Source: Micrasema longulum
Lineage: Eukaryota > Arthropoda > Insecta > Trichoptera > Brachycentridae
Assembly: GCA_022494885.1 (NCBI GenBank)
Contig: JAGVSM010001667.1
Coordinates: 1 to 64,000, forward strand
Direction: 5' to 3'
Length of the DNA: 64,000 nt
The notes under the pieces are model-generated. The model made no database searches and was not told where the DNA came from. It worked only from the letters and a program-made list of their open reading frames with translations. Below are positions 63,495 through 64,000 of this stretch, one piece after another. The first letter of the stretch is position 1, and the number at the start of each line of letters is the position of its first letter. Both the position numbers and the translations under genes were made by a program.

Positions 63495-64000
63495 ATAATT
63501 GTATGAGATGAATCAATGCATCTGGATAATTCATTTTATGAAAAACAAACAAATCAAACATAATTTTTTATATTTATTTATAACATATACATGAAGAAAG
63601 ATAAAATAATTTATTTTAAAACTATAAAAATTACAACATTAAAAAAATATCACATTATTTACTATAATTTTAGCGAGTACCAACCCATTTGTATATCTTA
63701 ACATAATATTATTATAATGTAAATATAAAATCACTCATACATGCTGTTTTATTAATAACACCTCAAACATTAAAAATAACATTTTTGTTTTGTGTTTAAT
63801 GGGATATTTGATAAAGGTAAGAAATGGTTTAATCAGTATTTAAAAATAAATAACCTACCACTCTTTTATAATACTAGCTGCCCTTAAATTACTATTTTTA
63901 TAAAAATAATTATAAGATTTGTTGGTGAGTAATCACAATTTTCTTAATTGATCATTGTTTTTTAATTTTGATCATGTCATTTGCGTATTACTTTTGAATA
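63495..64000. other. Intergenic, window end
   Basis: AT-rich DNA after RIOK1. No gene or clear repeat is supported. Confidence 0.3.

Overview
The window is AT-rich nuclear DNA from an animal, almost certainly an insect and most likely a moth or butterfly. The evidence is spliced genes with GT/AG introns, protein sequences closest to insect orthologues, and a dense load of short tRNA-derived SINEs with a TGATGATGAT-type tail, RTE/Jockey/R1-like LINE debris, a dead Tc1-like element and many hairpin MITEs. The order-level call is inference. No bacterial, CRISPR or rRNA features were seen.

Five spliced genes and one intronless gene can be rebuilt end to end from exon joins that keep frame. From left to right: an unidentified 3' terminal exon (+, 7887-8162); NAT9, an N-acetyltransferase-9-like protein (+, 16116-18385, 4 exons, 196 aa); ADAP/centaurin-alpha, an ArfGAP with two PH domains (-, 39867 down to 23843, 6 exons over 16 kb, 383 aa); WBP11, a spliceosome-associated proline-rich protein (-, 48254 down to 43632, 7 exons, 538 aa); LENG1-like Cir_N protein (-, 54394 down to 53322, 2 exons, 248 aa); EMC8/9, an ER membrane complex subunit (+, 55047-55664, single exon, 205 aa); and RIOK1, the atypical kinase of 40S maturation (+, 58419-62963, 4 exons, 534 aa). 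LENG1 and EMC8/9 are divergent, with 652 bp between start codons, so they probably share a promoter region. The genes from WBP11 to RIOK1 form a compact housekeeping block (splicing, ER membrane insertion, ribosome maturation). Proximity alone does not show that they are co-regulated.

The rest is intron and intergenic DNA built largely from repeats: two tRNA-related SINE families; an abundant ~350 bp interspersed repeat (called family A here); a family with GAGGAAGTTCA ends (family E), one copy nested in another; 5'-truncated LINE tails; an RTE-type reverse transcriptase remnant (41410-42625); a broken transposon-like coding region (14210-15300, -); a decayed Tc1 transposase (49260-50905, -) with a family A palindrome inside; and several foldback elements. 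The most striking are two hAT-like elements head to head sharing one 8-bp ATTGCAAT site (11910-13223), and inverted-repeat sequence enclosing the last exon of RIOK1 (62512-63490).

I did not find a convincing new biological system. The most useful leads are the transposon arrangements at exon boundaries, the unidentified terminal exon and a possible small spliced ORF inside an ADAP intron.
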